A DNA stretch of 64,000 nucleotides from Ricordea florida (taxonomy: Eukaryota > Cnidaria > Anthozoa > Corallimorpharia > Ricordeidae). The number at the start of each line of letters is the position of its first letter. The first letter of the stretch is position 1. The notes under the pieces were generated by a model. That model was not told where the DNA came from. It made no database searches and worked only from the letters and a program-made list of their open reading frames with translations. The position numbers and the translations under genes are program-made. The stretch lies in the NCBI GenBank assembly GCA_949710005.1, contig OX453276.1, forward strand, positions 17,125,449 through 17,189,448. The letters are read 5' to 3'. Positions 23,717 to 35,760 of the stretch are shown piece after piece.

Positions 23717-23764
23717 GGCGTGCCCGTGCATTCACCTTTCTCCCTGTTTTCCCGTGGAGGGTCA
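23717..23764 (-). repeat. Right TIR
   Basis: Inverse complement of the left TIR with single-base differences (GGGAGAAAGG for GGGAAAAAGG, and GCACGGG for GCATGGG). Confidence 0.85.
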
Positions 23765-23770
23765 CAAATG

Positions 23771-24311
23771 ATCAAATGTGATGCGCCGAAGACTTATGAC
23801 AACACTTTTATAAACTACTTGTAGGCAAAAGTATTCGATGATAAGGTCTTTGCCATCATTAAAAGTCATTGTACTTTTTATTTGTCTGTATTATAAACTG
23901 GTCTCTTTTAGGGGTCTGTATAAGCTTCAGCCACGCCCAGATTGGTCTCTTTTAGGGGTTAAATTCAAAATTTCCAACGAGCATCCCCGTCCTTTGTAAA
24001 CACTAGATTCTCGTATAATTCTGTAACGCAATTCGTTTTATTTCTCTGTCGGCATATTTTAACATCAACTGAACTTGTCTTATGAAATTCTATCAAAGCA
24101 TCTAGAAAGTCAGAGTTATTTCACTGCATTCCAATGATCACGTGCGTGATCATGGGATCGACTGTACAAACAAAACAAACAAGTCTAGGTTTACAAACGA
24201 TCGCGTAACCAAAAACACACGTGGGGGCATCTACAATGTTTTCTACACTCCCCAAAGTTTTACAACATGAGAAACTTCCAAAAGAAAACGAAAAGAACAA
24301 TCTTCTAGAAT
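23771..24311. other. Spacer with inverted copy of the GGACGGGGATGCTCG repeat
   Basis: It contains CGAGCATCCCCGTCC at about 23977-23992 and two copies of GGTCTCTTTTAGGGGT (about 23901 and 23944). No coding region is supported. Confidence 0.45.
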
Positions 24312-27300
24312 TCACGTAATAGCGTTGTTCCTACGACGAATCTCTCCAATAATAGCCACATTACGAAGAGGTCTCTGATTATCGTTTGCTCTCATCAATG
24401 GTTGCGAGACTTCCTGTATCGTGCATTCTTGAGGTGGAGCTCTCACTTCTATAGGAACTAAATGTTGAATAACACGTCGCAAATGAACAGGAGAGCCCCT
24501 GTTGTTAGACAATTTGACAATCGCAGCTCGAGCTTTGCCATCAGCACTGTAAATGAGCTCTTCAACCTTAGCAAGTCTCCAATAACTTCTGCTAGTCGCA
24601 TCGTTCTTCAGTATAACTATATCTCCCACCGAGACATATTCCTTGTCACTTCCCTTGGCGCCATGTTGTTTTCGTTCCAGTAAACTTGTGAGGTATTCTT
24701 TCTTCCACTGATCTGTCAGCTGTTGCAAAAGCCTCTTGTGATGAAGTGACCTGCGTGTCAGAACCTGATATGTGCTGATTATCTCTTGATGAGAAACGTT
24801 TGGTGTTAGCGCAATACGCCGACCATAAATGGAGTCAAAGGGTATGAAATGGATTCTTGGTCGTCGTAAATGTATGTAATGGGTCTTGAATTTATTACAC
24901 CTTCAACTTCTACCAACACAGTATGGAGTTCATCGAAATCCAGCGTAGATCTTCCTATGACTTTCTTCAGAGGTCGTTTAATGCTGCGCACTAATCGTTC
25001 CCAGTATCCTCCCCACCAAGGTGCCTTCTCGATAATGAAATTCCATACAATTCGTTTGTCAGAAAACGCCACACTTTAGGTGCTCGTATAATCTTGCAGA
25101 TGTCCTTGCTTGATGCTCTAAAGGTTTTGGCGTTGTCTGAATTGAGCGTCGCAGGTAATCCTCGTCTACTTGCGAATCGTCTAAAGGCTAATAAGAATGC
25201 CTGAACTCTGAGACCGTGGGTTAACTCCAAATGTATCGCTCGAGTCAATGCACAAGTGAACAGACATACATACACTTTATTTGATTCGTTTATCTTATCG
25301 GTAGAATGTCTGTCGTTAATAAACAACGGTCCTGCAAAGTCCAGTCCTACATGAGAAAATGGTGGATCCTTAGAGACTCTTTCGCTTGGAAGGTATGTAG
25401 ATGGTAAAGAGTTGAACGAAGTTCCTTCGTAACGTCGGCAAACAACACATTTCTTTATAGCCTGTTTCACAGATTCGCGTCCCCGTAAGATTCAAAATCG
25501 TTCCCTAAGCATGGTGAGTGTGTCTCGTATTCCACCATGCTTGACCAAGTTGTGAACATTGTTAATGATTAGTTTAACAAATTGATGCTTTGCTGGCAAC
25601 AATACAGGGTTTCAAGAGTTCTCTGGTACAGGAGACTTGTTTATTCGGCCCTTGCATTTCAACACTCCATTTTCCAGGAACAAACCAAACTGTGAGACGT
25701 AATTCTGAGGCAAACTTTCAGCCTTAACCTTGAGAAGAATGTTTATTTCTTCCGCAAATGACAAGGCTTGTACTGCCTTGATCCAAAAGTCTTCAGCTTC
25801 AGCCAGTGCTCTGGCCCCAATGTCATTAAACTGATTTCCGAGTTCCTTTGTGTTTTGTATTCTGTTCCTCACCTTTCGTAAAAATTCCAACACAAACGCT
25901 GTAACGTGAAGTAGTTTGGTCAGGTTACCAAAACGGGTTATGTCAATTAATTTATCGATTCTCTTCTCTGTTTGTTCTGCTGACCTGTTCATCAGTGAAT
26001 GCGTAACGGATGGTGGGTTTCTTACTGCTTCCTCTAAAGTGAGCTCGTCTTCAAATTGCGTTAGTCTGTTTTCTGGCCATTCAGACTCAGGTAGGTCAAG
26101 AAACACTGGCCGTTCCACCACGTCGTATTAGTGGAAAGCTCCCTTGCACTCAGCCCTCGAGAGGGTATGTCGGCTGGGTTAAAATCACCTGGACAATGTC
26201 TCCATGTGTCCCTTTGACTCAAGCGGCGAATTTCTTCCACATGATTCTGCACATACGGTTTCCACATTCTCTCATTCTTGATCCAGCACAAGGCCGTCAT
26301 TGAGTCGATCCAGTTGATGGTTCTCAACGATTTTGCTGTCGAGTTGAATTTGTTTACAAGTCTTGCCAGAAGAACAGTTCCCAGGAGTTCTAATTGTGGG
26401 GTAGATTGCTTCTTCAGCGGAGCAACTTATGATTTTGAAGCAACTAGACGAACATCGATTTTCCCATCGGTGTAGCAAGAGCGCATGTAAATAACGGCCG
26501 CTTATGCGCAATCTGAAGTGTCGCTGAAACCATGCAGTTGTAATTCCAACGGACTTGACTGAAAGTAGCAACAGGGAATTCGAACACTGTTGAGGTATTT
26601 CATTTCATCGAGTAGTAGTTTCCAAACTTGAATCAGATTTCCTTGCAATTTGCCATCCCATTCGACTTTGGTTTGACAAAGTTCTTGGAATAAAACTTTC
26701 ATTTCAACAGTGAAAGGTGTTAGAACTCCAATAGGATCGAATATCTTTGATGAAAGTTTCGGAATTGACCTCTTTGTTTCCGGAAGTGCTCTGCCATAAT
26801 TGTACAACTCTGTTAGGTCGAAGAAAAACTCGTCAGATGAAGTGTCCCAGTTTAGTCCCAGAACTTTAACAATGTGGCTCTTTGATTCAGAGTTTCCTGG
26901 CATAGTGGACAATTTGGCGTATGACTCGTCATCTTCATTTGTGGTATTTTGTTGTGGTTTGGTTTGATCTTGTGAACTTTCACAGTCTTCAATGGTTTTC
27001 AACAAGTCGCAGGAGTTCGAATTCCATTTCCGGAGGTTGAATCCGCCTTCAGACATAATTTGTTTCGATTTCTTATAAACAATAAAAGCCTTCTCGTCAT
27101 CGTTCTCCCCAGTGATTAAATCGTCAACGTATAGCGATTTCTCCAGTAGCTCAGCTAACTCAGGCTCGCTTTGTTTGTACAAAGTCAAATGATGAGAGAT
27201 TGTCGCCCCTAGAATTGAAGGTGAGGGTCCCAGACCGAAAACAAGACGATTGAATCGAAACTCGGCGATTATAGGTTTGGAAGCGAAAGGGTCGTCATAC

Positions 27301-27839
27301 CAAAGGAAACTAAGCGTATTTCGGTGTTGTTCCTTGATGCCTACCATGAGGAAAGCTTTCTCGATGTCTGCAGTTAGGCCAACAGCATTCCAGCAAAATC
27401 TAGCCAACATATCAAAAATATGAGGTATATAATTCTCCCCAACATCTAGGCAGTCGTTCAGTGATCGTTCTTCCTTTGTGCGTTTTGCAGATCCATCGTA
27501 AATGATGCGAACCTTAGTTGTTTCTTGCTCTCTTTGCACTACTGCGTGGTGTGGTGAATAATGAACACACTTTGTATCAAACTGACTTCAACCCTTTAAA
27601 CTGGGAACTCTTTCGATGATTCCCTTTTGATTTTGTTCTTGAATGATCTTGTCGTATTCAGCAAGCAGATTATGCTCATTCTTTAGCTTGTGATGTAATA
27701 AACGCAGATGGTTTTCACACATTGGATAGTTGTTTGAAGTTGGCTCAAAGTCCTCCTTCCAGGGCAAAGAAACCTCATAGCGCCGACCATTGAAGGATGT
27801 TCCGTCGGTTCTATCAATCTTTAGTGGCAATTGTCATTC
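24312..27839 (-). mobile_element. BEL/Pao LTR retrotransposon remnant (pol only)
   Basis: Minus-strand order: N-terminal pol segment (27839-27588), RT (27539-26502), Pao-type RNase H/peptidase-A17 region (26500-25612), integrase zinc finger and DDE core (25470-24806), and a C-terminal DUF5641-like chromodomain-adjacent region (24728-24312). This is the BEL/Pao layout. Gag, the aspartic protease and both LTRs were not found. Confidence 0.88.
24312..27839 (-). pseudogene. BEL/Pao Pol, broken
   Basis: RT: VRIIYDGSAK, LTADIEKAFLMVGIKEQHR, FGLGPSPSILGATI and the catalytic SLYVDDLITG box are intact. A TAA at 26502-26504 follows SDTSDCA. The RNase H-like part continues with STPQLELLGTVLLARLV (other frame), INWIDSMTALCWIKN and HCPGDFNPADIPSRG. 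Integrase: CVVCRRYEG finger, HVGLDFAGPLF, LNSDNAKTFRAS, then after a frameshift APWWGGYWERLVRSIK and VINSRPITY. The tail has VSVGDIVILKND and YWRLAKVEEL. Frameshifts occur near 27560, 26120, 25490, 25075 and 24780, so the protein cannot be made. Confidence 0.87.
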
Positions 27840-28100
27840 AGTGATGAGGTCGTCCTTAATCCCAATGCTTTCGGTCTCCCAGAAGCTTTTCAGCATATTC
27901 ACAATTTTGTCGTTTTTCTTCCAAGGTTACAAATGAGACAAATCAGGGAGGAAACCACACATTTTTAAACATTTCCTTTATTCATTATCGTGCTATTTAC
28001 TATTAAATGTTCTTCTCCATGGTATTTGTGTAGTTGCTTTTACGTGTTTTCACTTTGGAGTCTATTGTTTTGCTGATGAAGTGATATGTTTTTCACCCGG
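27840..28100. other. Spacer
   Basis: No coding signal and no LTR-like boundary of the BEL element was recognised. Confidence 0.35.
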
Positions 28101-28191
28101 CGATTTTTGGCCGGTGTATAAGTCGAGGTCGATTTTTTGGACTGATTTTCAAGACTTAAAAGGTCGACTTATACACCGGAAAATACGGTAA
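28101..28191. repeat. MITE-like hairpin
   Basis: CCGGTGTATAAGTCGAGGTC at 28111-28130 is answered by GGTCGACTTATACACCGG at about 28162-28179, followed by AAAATACGGTA. The arms are almost fully complementary around a short loop. The word CGTATTTTCCGGTGTATAAG resembles a widespread family of small palindromic elements; the exact family is not certain. Confidence 0.65.
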
Positions 28192-28440
28192 GTCACTTGG
28201 CAGAATTACGAGCTACATTGAAAATGGCCAATTTGATCTTAAGTATATTTGATATTATAAAAAAAATACCAAATTGATATTTTCCAGATAATAAATACAT
28301 TATATTTCCATTATGAAGAGATTTCCAGTGTAGAGTTGGCAATGAACACATTGCAAATTTTACAAGCAGTGTTTGTATAATACTGTTAATAGTAGTTTCA
28401 TTTATTGGAAAATAAAGCATTTCTTATTACAAAAATCTGA

Positions 28441-28921
28441 GTAGTGCTTCTGATTGTTACTGTATATCATTGGTTACAGTTATGTTTTGTGCAATCGACA
28501 TTTTGGCATTATAGTTTGTTGTGACAACTTCAATAGCTCGAGCTGCAATGACTGTTTTTATGAAAAACCATACTTCTATTAAATTTGTCTTCTGCAGTTT
28601 TTAGAATTGAAATTTTCATATATTCAAAATCATATACTTTTCTCTGCTTGGGTAGGGATATTTTGACTATTTCTGTAACAGCACAATTAAACTTTCCTCT
28701 GGTGTATACTGTTGACTACTTGATGTTCATTTCACATTAATTTTTTTTAAAGCAATATGTAGTGCAGCCATGTTTTTCAGCATATGAACATTTAAATAAC
28801 TCTTTCTTACACTGTTTCTTATGATATGTTCTAAAAATAGCACAACAACCTACCATTTAGTCGGCACCCACTATTACCAAACCTTTATTTAGTCTTTGTA
28901 CAATTCAATTCTTTCCTCCTC

Positions 28922-28956
<35 letters not shown>

Positions 28957-29713
28957 TCCCAATTTTTTTTTTAATGTTATGACATTGGATCTCACACTTC
29001 TGTTGATATGGCATCTCTTTTGGGGAAAGAGGAATTTTCTATCTATCACAGGGGGCACCAATGTAACTAAAGAGAGTACATGCACTATTCATTATGTTCT
29101 CAATTCTGGTTTCCTAGGAATGAATTTAATAATGACGACTGCAGTGGACAAAATACCTAATCAGACGATTCTTATTACAATGAATCTCATGCAGTGATAA
29201 CAATAGAATATAAACAAACAACAATAGGAGCATGCAACTCATCCTCGGTGTAAATAGAACCTATTGCGTTTAAAAGTGATGTACAACAAAGCAACAGAGA
29301 CTAAGAAAATAAAACCAAAAAAATCACAGGTTTTTACTCTGTGGTAAACACAAGAATTCATATAATTCTTCAAGACTTCACCTGCAAAAGATTTACAAAC
29401 ATTTTCAATTTCTGGTAAGTGAATCTTATCGTGATACTTCATCGACTCTGTATTCCGGGTAAGGGCAATAAATAAATTTAATTATATTCTCTCTTGTGCA
29501 CTCTCGGTGGCAGTAAGAGAGCTAAGTGAAGGCAAATTTATAAGCACTGTGTTCAGCGGTATACTGATCATGTAATTTGCACAAGGTGTCACTAATTGAG
29601 TACCAAACATGAAATAATGAATAAAATAATGGGGATTAGGCTGATAGCTAAAACCATTGTGACTTCTTCAAAAACTAGCTTCGCAAGGTTTTGCGGGAGT
29701 CGTATTTCTAGTA
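28441..29713 (+). repeat. Left arm of giant inverted repeat (about 1.27 kb)
   Basis: Starts TAGTGCTTCTGATTGTTACT and ends CGTATTTCTAGTA. It is the inverse complement of 31523-32740 over its whole length with scattered substitutions and indels. It includes a low-complexity (CTC)n/C-run/T-run at 28915-28970 not shared with the other arm. No ORF of substance lies in the arm. Confidence 0.85.
28915..28970. repeat. Low-complexity CTC/C/T tract
   Basis: (CTC)n for about 30 bp, then a run of 14 C interrupted by one T, then a T run. Confidence 0.95.
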
Positions 29714-29982
29714 CAGGTATATTGTAGTGTTATTTCCACAAAAAGCCAAGAAACGAACACATTTTACACCACCACACATTCAACAACTGTCACCATCTTT
29801 AAGACATTAACCACAGACTAAACAAACAAGTCCAAACAAAACAGTCAATACCATTCCCCATCTCAAAACTGGAAGTGGAATAACTCAATCATAAAACATA
29901 ACAACTAAAACCAGTTTCCTTCACACTAATTTCTTCACACTTCACTGCAATTTCTTTATCTCCCTCTAACAACAAATATCCT

Positions 29983-31041
29983 TTGTTTTTAACACAATTC
30001 GTTTTGTTCCCAGGTTGCATTTGTTACATCCAAGAAGTAACATCAGTACAACACAGCAAATCCAGCTCTAAGTTGTACTTTGATGTCACACTACAAGTCT
30101 CAAGCGAACAAGTCAAAGAAATAAGAGTTATGCACCTCAAGGGGCAAACATCCAAAAGGCAACTGTTTGTAGACAGGAAGACTGCCCAGCAGCCAGTCAA
30201 ACTTTCAAACATGACAATGACACAATCAGGCACAATTTTTTTTAATAAAGGTGCCTCAATTGAAGATGTGCCAACACATGTCATCGATTTCAAGTTTGTA
30301 CAAAGAGAACCATCACAGGTGACAAAAGTATCTTCTCTACAAAAGCTCACATCTGGAGTGTTCAACATTTCTGGTGTTTTGAAATGGAATGGAGAGCCAC
30401 ACATTCCCTCTGACAAAACCAGCCAAAAAGTCCATGACTCCACATTCACTGACAGCACTGGATCAATGCCCCTGTCCGTGTGGGGAGAACACATTACTGA
30501 AATTGAAGAGGGCAAATTCTACAGCATCTCAAATTGCCGACTCCATCACTTCTATGGCAAATGCTTGGCCACCACAAAGTCGACAGTCATTACCCCAGCA
30601 GAAGCTCAAGACGTGACAAAAGCAGTGGAGCAACGCCAAAACAATTTACTTTGCTGCCCAGAAATGCTAAATGTGCATGTAGATTCATTTCTTGCATGCA
30701 ATAGCAAAGACTGTAAGAAACGAGTTAATGGCACTCCAGGATGCAAAATAATCAAGTGTAATAACTGCAACAGGTCAATGCTCATCAAGAATTGTTACGT
30801 GGACATTACAGTACATTTTGAACTAGATAAACAAGACAAATTCTACTCGGTCACTGCCTTTCCAAAGGCTCTATCTGCATTCCTGCAAAAAGATGTTATT
30901 TCCTTCAAAGATCACACTGACACCCTCACTGCAGAACTGCTGATTTTAGAGAATGTTGACTTTCAGTTGTCACAGAATGGCAAGCTGATAACTATGTGTG
31001 GTCAATATGACAATTTGTCAGTACAAAGTTTTGACGATTAA
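29983..31041 (+). CDS. RPA-like single-stranded-DNA-binding protein (OB folds + zinc ribbon)
   Basis: A 352-codon open frame without interruptions. A consensus acceptor (TTTGTTCCCAG) at about 30013 suggests that coding may begin within a spliced exon rather than at the 29983 start. Residues about 120-200 form an OB-fold-like region (GVFNISGVLKWNGEP, DSTGSMPLSVWGEHITEIEEG). Residues about 225-275 hold a C...C..C-type zinc ribbon (LLCCPEM, SKDCKKRV, IIKCNNCNRSM), as in the C-terminal DNA-binding domain of RPA70-like proteins. A final beta-rich domain follows. It sits in the loop of a giant inverted repeat, with no other gene in the unit. RPA-like proteins coat ssDNA in replication and repair; its role here could be in element replication. 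The family call rests on pattern, not on a search. Confidence 0.65.
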   Translation: MFLTQFVLFPGCICYIQEVTSVQHSKSSSKLYFDVTLQVSSEQVKEIRVMHLKGQTSKRQLFVDRKTAQQPVKLSNMTMTQSGTIFFNKGASIEDVPTHVIDFKFVQREPSQVTKVSSLQKLTSGVFNISGVLKWNGEPHIPSDKTSQKVHDSTFTDSTGSMPLSVWGEHITEIEEGKFYSISNCRLHHFYGKCLATTKSTVITPAEAQDVTKAVEQRQNNLLCCPEMLNVHVDSFLACNSKDCKKRVNGTPGCKIIKCNNCNRSMLIKNCYVDITVHFELDKQDKFYSVTAFPKALSAFLQKDVISFKDHTDTLTAELLILENVDFQLSQNGKLITMCGQYDNLSVQSFDD

Positions 31042-31522
31042 GTGTGAATGAAATCCAAGTACACTTTACATAAATTCAATCAACTTCCATCATGACTTCG
31101 CATAGTTTAAACAGTCAAATCAAAATTACCCAAAGAAATTCCAATTATAAGTAAAGTTTTAGATGACAAATAACAAAAATAACATTGTTCATGACTGTTA
31201 CATAAAGAAGACGTGAAAGTTCACCGCTACCTAAGGCAACCAATTAAGCTCTTCAAATAATATTCATACCCATGCCTTTCAACAACTTAGTTAAAACCCA
31301 AATTTATAGTTGAATCCACAAAATGTTATTGTTATGAAGTATGACTGTAATACAAATCATACAGTTTACATAAAAACTTTCAATATCCATTCTCCAATAG
31401 GATAGTATAAACAGTTTCAAATGAAAGTTACACAGTTCCAATTTGCACCTGTAGAGTTCAATTTCTACCATTTATATTATTGCGTTTGTTGAAACAACCA
31501 CATTTGTTTCAAATATTTTTAT
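31042..31522. other. 3' flank of the RPA-like ORF within the loop
   Basis: A/T-rich and non-coding. It ends at the inner edge of the right inverted-repeat arm. Confidence 0.45.
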
Positions 31523-32740
31523 TACTAGAAATACGACTCCCGCAAAAACCTCGCGAAGCTAGTTTTTGAAGAAGTCACAATGCTTTTATATTTTATTTTA
31601 TATTTTTTATATCAGCGTAATCCCCATTATTTTATTTGTTATGCTATGTTTGGTACAAAATTAGTGACACCTGGTGAAAATTACATGACCAGTATACCGG
31701 TCAACACAGTGCTTAAAAATTGACCTTCATTTAGTTCTTTCACTGCCACTGAGATTGCACCAGAGGGAATAGAAGTAAAATTATTTATTATCTTCACAGG
31801 GAATACAGAGTCGATGAATTACCACAATAATATTCACTTAACACAAATTGAAAATGATTGTAAATCTTTTGCAGGTGAAATCTTGAAGAGTTGATATGAA
31901 TGCTTGTGTTTACCATGGTGTAAAAACCTGTTTTTTTTTAGTTTTATTTTCTTAGTCTCTACTGCTTTGTCTCCTTTGTTGTACATCCCTTTTAAACACA
32001 ATATGTTCTTACACTGAGGATGAGTTGAATGCTCCAATTATTTTTTGTTTATGTTTTTTGGTTATAATTGGATGAGGTTCATTGTAAGAAGAATCTTCTG
32101 ATTAGATATTTTATTGTCTACTGCAGTCATTATTTCATTCCTAGGTAACCACAATTGACAGCATTATGAATAGTGCATGTTTCAATTTGTGCACTCTCTT
32201 CAGTTGCAATGGTACTCTCAGTGGTAGATAAGAAAATTCCTCTTCCCTCAAAAGAGATGCCATATCAACAGAAGTGCGAGATACAATGTCATTACATAAA
32301 AAATGGGGATAAAACAATTGGATTCTACAACAACTTTGAATAAAGGTTTGGTAATAGTGAGTGCCGACTGTATAGTATGTGGTTGTTCTATTTTTAGGTC
32401 ATATCATAAAAACAATACATGAAATAAAGAGTTATTGAAATCTTAATATGTTGAAAAAGATTGCTGCACTACGTACTCCTGTAAAAAAATAATGTGAAAT
32501 CGACATCAATCAGTTAAAAGTATATACCACATGAAAGTTTAATTGTGCTGTTACAGAAACAGGCAAAATATCCATACCCAACAAGAGAAGGTTATATTAT
32601 TTTGAATATATGCAAATTTCTATTATAAAAACTGCAGAAGAAAGATTTAATATAAGGATGGCATTTCATCGAAAAAGTCATGGTAGCCAGAGGTATTGAA
32701 CTGTAACCAATGACATATAGTAATGAGAAGCACTATCATT
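31523..32740 (-). repeat. Right arm of giant inverted repeat (about 1.22 kb)
   Basis: Inner edge TACTAGAAATACG, outer edge AGAAGCACTA. Reverse-complement matching with the left arm was followed by eye at the outer end, at the CTGTAACAGCACAATTAAAC stretch (about 32535-32554), at the TAATAGTG.GTGCCGA stretch (about 32350) and at the inner 60 bp. Confidence 0.85.
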
Positions 32741-32815
32741 ATATTATTATCATTATTATTATCATTACTATTATTATTACTGGTATTGATATTATTATTA
32801 TTACTATTGTTATAT
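32741..32815. repeat. ATT/ATC microsatellite
   Basis: An imperfect (ATT)n tract with interruptions directly outside the right arm. Confidence 0.85.
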
Positions 32816-35150
32816 TTTTTACGTTTAACATAATATATTTTTATGGGGTGGGATGCATGCCCTAACCTTTGTAAAGGTATTGTTACTCTATTACTGCAAG
32901 CAACACAAAAATCTTCTTGATAGGCTTTCCATCAGAGGTGGTAGTAATCAAAACAGCTCCAAACAATACCATTTCTTCTTAAAGGCTTGAAATCTAGTGC
33001 GGTCATTTGTCTATAAAGTTTGTGTGGAAAATCATTATTGAAAGGATAGGGCATTTAGAAAACTTGAAACACTTGTTACTACATACAGCACACTTGCAAT
33101 GAATATATGAGAAAGATCATAAACATTTTGGCATTACAAAATTTATTTTCTTCTTTATATAGTTTTTCCGATGTAAAATGTTAACTGTATGTTGTGGTTG
33201 TTATTAAATATTGATATTTGACATCATAAAAATGAAGTAAACAACAGAAAGTAACAAGGTTAATATGTTAATTAAGGCTTGAATTAACATTTTATTTGTG
33301 GGAAATGGCCAGGTTTCTAGATTGCAATATTATCGGGGGGGGGGGGGGGGTCATTGAACTCTAAGGTAAAACTGACCCATTGTGAAAAGGCTATGAAACT
33401 TGTTGTCTATACGTAATATTATTGAAACCTTTCAATCAGAGAATACATACATATATATAGCAAAGAGAAATACTACTCAGAAGTAAGTTATAACATTTGC
33501 TTTATTTTCAAATGATCGCATTGATCACTGATGATATTGCAGAACCAGTACTTTATAGTGACACTGGGTATATATTCTGTTGAAAATGCTAAACATAGCT
33601 GCTAGATCAAGAAAATTTACAATATTTTCACTGTTGCAATGATATCAGATCACATCGTTGTAAATGATTGTTATAACAACTGCAACTCTCTGTGTTGGGA
33701 ATTTCTTCAAAATGGAAACGCTATCGCTTTATTATGAAAAATACCTACTTACATTCTCTTGTAATCTGTTGGTCGTCTTCCTATTCCGTTTTTAGACTAA
33801 TATAATTATTTTGAAGACATCTCCAATCGTTGTAGTTGTTTCTACTCGGTTTCCCTTCTAAGCCGTTTTGCTAAATTTAGTACGCTAATATATTTCGTTA
33901 TGTAATCGTTCACTCCTGTTCTGTATTTCTATCAATAACACATTCAAATTCAAAACTAACTTGGTTGAATTCCTGGTCCTTTTCCCTGCTGTTTCGTTTG
34001 CCTTTTTCTAGAGCGAGCAGTTTTTGTCTTTGCTGCGATGACGGATGTCTTATTATGTACTTATTCGCCCTGCTGTCGTACTCTCCCTGCTTTGAGTCGT
34101 GCTTTCCTTGTGTTGATTTTCACGGTGTTCGAACTTACTCGGCGACGATCTCGGGCTACTCTTTCTTGAATATCTCGGAGATCATCTTGCTGGGATACAC
34201 TTCCAGGACGAGTGAAATCCGTTTCCACAAAATTTACATTTCTTTCAAAAAGGCATCACCGCATTCGAAATGGCGGAAATTCAGGAGTTCTCAAATATGC
34301 TACTATTGCCAGGTAACCTGGCCTGCGAACGGACACCTTTAAAATATAGATATATATATATATATATACATATATAAAAACTCTCGGCTCGATTTACTCG
34401 GGCTTGCGAGCCACGTGGTCTGACCGGAAGCGACACGATTAATAACGAGGAATAACTACATTAATGCAAGACACAAAAATACATTCAAGAAAATATTGTA
34501 ATACATCTTATAATAGCTGTTACAGTTACAAAAATTGATGGAATTTCTTTTAGAATGAGAAACACTTTCCAAATACACCAAGTTGTAAGGTTGTAAGGCA
34601 AATAAGTGTAGAACACATTGCAGCAAACAGTTGCAACTTACTTTTATTGTTATTACATTAAAGTATGAATTTGGTTTCAATCACAAACATGCCTGTATTT
34701 TCATTGAAGTCGCATTCCCACCTCTGTGAATTATTACATATTTCAGTGGGGGACACTTTCTATTAAAATCATTTATAACATTTTTTCACAAATCAGAGGA
34801 CAAAATCAATACAGACAATTACTTATACAGAAGTTTCAATATTACTTTACTCCCAGCAGAAAAAGCAATTACCATCAGACTCATTCCTTCCCTTGCCACC
34901 TCCAAACTTCCTCTTTCAAATCATGCAAAGTTGTCATTTATCACCAAATATCAAAAGACAAACAGATAATGTACAAGTACTCAAGGTCAATTAGAGCGGG
35001 GGCAGCTTTAGTGTTAACTATTCCTAGGTTACATATAAGGAAATAATGGCTTGAATTCGGTCTAAATATTAAATTTACAAACGGCACCCCATACCAGACC
35101 CCATGTAAAAGCAGACCACCAAATACATATACTACAATTAAGATACTTAA
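32816..35150. other. Long A/T-rich non-coding stretch
   Basis: No coding region is supported. It contains a 16-bp G run (33335-33350) and an (AT)n tract (about 34340-34372). The open frame at 33965-34342 shows no domain or codon pattern supporting a gene. Confidence 0.5.
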
Positions 35151-35154
35151 TATA

Positions 35155-35495
35155 CAATAATAATAATAATAATAATAATAATTATAATAATAACAACTAA
35201 TTTGATATAATAATTCAGACTATAAAATCATTATTTACCCGTAACAAATTTCTTTACTTTAGATTTAAAATTCCCAGTACAATATGCAGTACCAATGTCC
35301 ACAGGCAAAATATTCCACAAATCTACTATTTGATGGAAATAAGAATATTAAGGGTATTAGTCCTTGCAGATGATCATTATGTCTAAAAGAATAATTGTCA
35401 CAGTTCGAGTAAAATTCTACAAAATGTGAAACATCAATGTCAGAAAGTCCTTTTAGAGCCTTAAAAAAGAAGGTAACATCAGTTAAAACCCTCCT
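35155..35495 (-). mobile_element. LINE 3' fragment with (TTA)n tail
   Basis: On minus, about 35495-35230 encodes the LINE RT C-terminal domain (VTFFFKALKGLSDIDVSHF, then NYSFRHNDHL and, after a frameshift, IVDLWNILPVDIG). The 3' tail is the (AAT)n run at 35155-35190. It is 5'-truncated and frameshifted. Confidence 0.7.
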
Positions 35496-35760
35496 GTCTT
35501 CTTAAGATAATAGATTTAATTTTTTCTTTTGCAAGGTTGCTTGATGTTCATTTCGCTCAGTGCAAGGTGCCCTTTATTGCATTTCTTTTCCATTTGGTTG
35601 GGATCTTTCCAGGTTTTTTGTACACTGATCTCTTGAATTTACCATCTTTGCACTGAAACTGTGTGTCTAGGAAATGGCTTGGGTTGTCCTCTACCGTGAC
35701 CTTGATGTTAGGGTGGTAAGAGTTCAGTTGTTCTAGAAGCTCATCAGGATGGTCTTTTTT

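Larger units (their letters stand above)
20871..23764. mobile_element. 2.9-kb TIR DNA transposon with GTGTCA-rich subterminal repeats
   Basis: The left end TGACCCTCCACGGGAAAACA and its inverse at the right end form TIRs of about 48 bp, differing at about 2 positions. Both ends are flanked by the direct repeat CAAATG (20865-20870 and 23765-23770), read as a 6-bp target-site duplication. Inside each end is a cluster of GTGTCA/GCGTGTC/CACGCGTGC words (20890-21120 and 23470-23730) in both orientations, as in transposons whose transposase binds subterminal arrays. No transposase is encoded, and a LINE fragment sits inside. Superfamily unassigned. Confidence 0.8.

Noticed and set aside
28885..29085. 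Minus-strand frame rich in Gly and Arg
   Set aside because: Produced by the (CTC)n and poly-C tract; not a gene.
33965..34342. 125-codon plus-strand frame
   Set aside because: No domain, no splice or start context and atypical composition; likely chance.
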